DNA of 5,656 bases from assembly GCA_023398345.1 (NCBI GenBank), contig JAEWSK010000092.1, positions 1 through 5,656 on the forward strand, read 5' to 3'. This DNA is from Armatimonadota bacterium (GTDB lineage: Bacteria > Armatimonadota > UBA5829). Made by a program: the position numbers and the translations under genes. The notes beneath the pieces were generated by a model. That model did no database searches. It saw nothing but the letters and a program-made list of their open reading frames with translations, and was not told the origin of the DNA. Below are positions 5,408 to 5,656 of this stretch, piece by piece (positions within the stretch are counted from its first letter, which is position 1; every line of letters begins with the position of its first letter).

Positions 5408-5487
5408 GGCCGACAAAGCGATCCCTACCCAGACCGTTCTTGGAGGCCGCGGCTGAGAAGGTTGCTCTTCTCAGCCCTTTTGTTTTT
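5408..5487 (+). ncRNA. predicted small RNA of about 80 nt
   Basis: The RNA is bounded by the predicted start near 5408 and the T-tract ending at 5487. If transcription starts at 5407-5408, GGCC/CGGCC at the 5' end can pair with GGCCG (5445-5449), closing a loop of about 33 bases. The loop contains a C-rich stretch, ATCCCTACCC (5421-5430), and GGAGG (5442-5446). C-rich single-stranded patches are typical seeds by which small RNAs pair with ribosome binding sites. The 3' end is the terminator hairpin. No open reading frame of note is inside. It would lie antisense to any minus-strand leader of the FIMAH-like gene that begins to its right. No known RNA family recognised; both exact ends are inferred. 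Confidence 0.5.
5451..5487 (+). terminator. intrinsic terminator of the predicted small RNA
   Basis: GGCTGAGAAG (5451-5460) and CTTCTCAGCC (5467-5476) form a perfect 10-bp stem with loop GTTGCT, followed by CTTTTGTTTTT (5477-5487). The T-tract is only on the plus strand, so it serves plus-strand transcription, although all neighbouring protein genes are on the minus strand. AGCCC (5473-5477) could alternatively pair with GGGCT (5492-5496). Confidence 0.8.
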
Positions 5488-5656
5488 GACAGGGCTTGGC
5501 GGCAAAACCGCCGATCCGCACTCCCCTCGATTAGCCGGCGACCCCATCGGCCAACCTTAGCATCAAATGACCGCCACACCCCATGTTTTTAATGCTGGGG
5601 TCTGTGGGAAAATACGAACCGTTTGTCTATCGATGTCGTAGCGAGCATTGTTTGCC
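5488..5656. other. right-hand end, no gene recognised; two small hairpins
   Basis: GGCGG-CAAAA-CCGCC (5498-5512) and ACCCCA (5578-5583) / TGGGGT (5596-5601) with a T-rich 12-base loop are visible. A minus-strand frame is open from the right edge to TGA at 5565-5563 (30 codons) and could be the tail of a gene beyond the window. A plus-strand frame from ATG 5583 is open to the edge but has no ribosome binding site. Both are too short to judge. Confidence 0.3.

Noticed and set aside
5232..5579. Open frame of 115 codons on the minus strand starting at GTG 5579
   Set aside because: It runs straight through the terminator hairpin and the promoter palindrome, has no ribosome binding site, and is Arg-rich in the way of chance frames in GC-rich DNA.
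5596..5656. tRNA-like GGTTCG word on the minus strand near the right edge
   Set aside because: No T-stem pairing, anticodon arm or acceptor stem can be drawn around it.

Overview
The window looks like part of a chromosome from an environmental Gram-negative-type (diderm) bacterium. All five recognisable proteins carry Sec signal peptides. One ends in a PEP-CTERM/exosortase sorting signal, one carries four covalent-haem CxxCH motifs, and one resembles the LolA-type periplasmic/outer-membrane carrier fold. PEP-CTERM proteins, FIMAH-like modules and VWxDxR repeat proteins together are reminiscent of Armatimonadota, Planctomycetota or similar lineages. That placement is inference from protein style only; no marker gene is present. 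Base composition is moderate and no mobile element, CRISPR array, tRNA or rRNA was seen.

Layout. (a) 1-839, minus: the N-terminal 279 residues of a secreted protein with about 52-residue repeats, running off the left edge. (b) 840-1113: a divergent control region with a TTGACA-N17-AATAAC promoter for the plus-strand gene. (c) 1117-1644, plus: a small PEP-CTERM protein. (d) 1645-1858: a convergent spacer holding a small GC hairpin and a strong bidirectional intrinsic terminator. (e) 1859-3268, minus: a 5'-nucleotidase-like metallophosphoesterase domain fused to a tetrahaem cytochrome c554-type domain. (f) 3372-4028, minus: a LolA-like secreted protein starting at TTG. (g) 4222-5109, minus: a secreted protein of unknown function with a FIMAH-like helical C-terminus. 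(h) 5110-5656: over 500 bases without a recognisable large gene but full of structure.

Genes (g), (f) and (e) lie head to tail on the minus strand, 193 and 103 bases apart, each gap holding a 9-bp perfect inverted repeat. They could share a transcript with processing or partial termination between cistrons. (f) and (e) are the more plausible functional pair: a periplasmic carrier-like protein beside a periplasmic redox/phosphoesterase protein.

The most interesting signal is in (h). On the plus strand there is a near-consensus sigma-70-type promoter (TTGACA, 17-base spacer, TAAAAT), followed about 50 bases later by a perfect 10-bp terminator hairpin with a T-rich tail. Together they predict an unannotated small RNA of about 80 nucleotides. 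Its -35 box sits at the centre of a 28-bp imperfect palindrome. On the opposite strand the same area would form the structured 5' leader of gene (g), including a possible 31-codon leader ORF. The two transcripts may therefore overlap in antisense.
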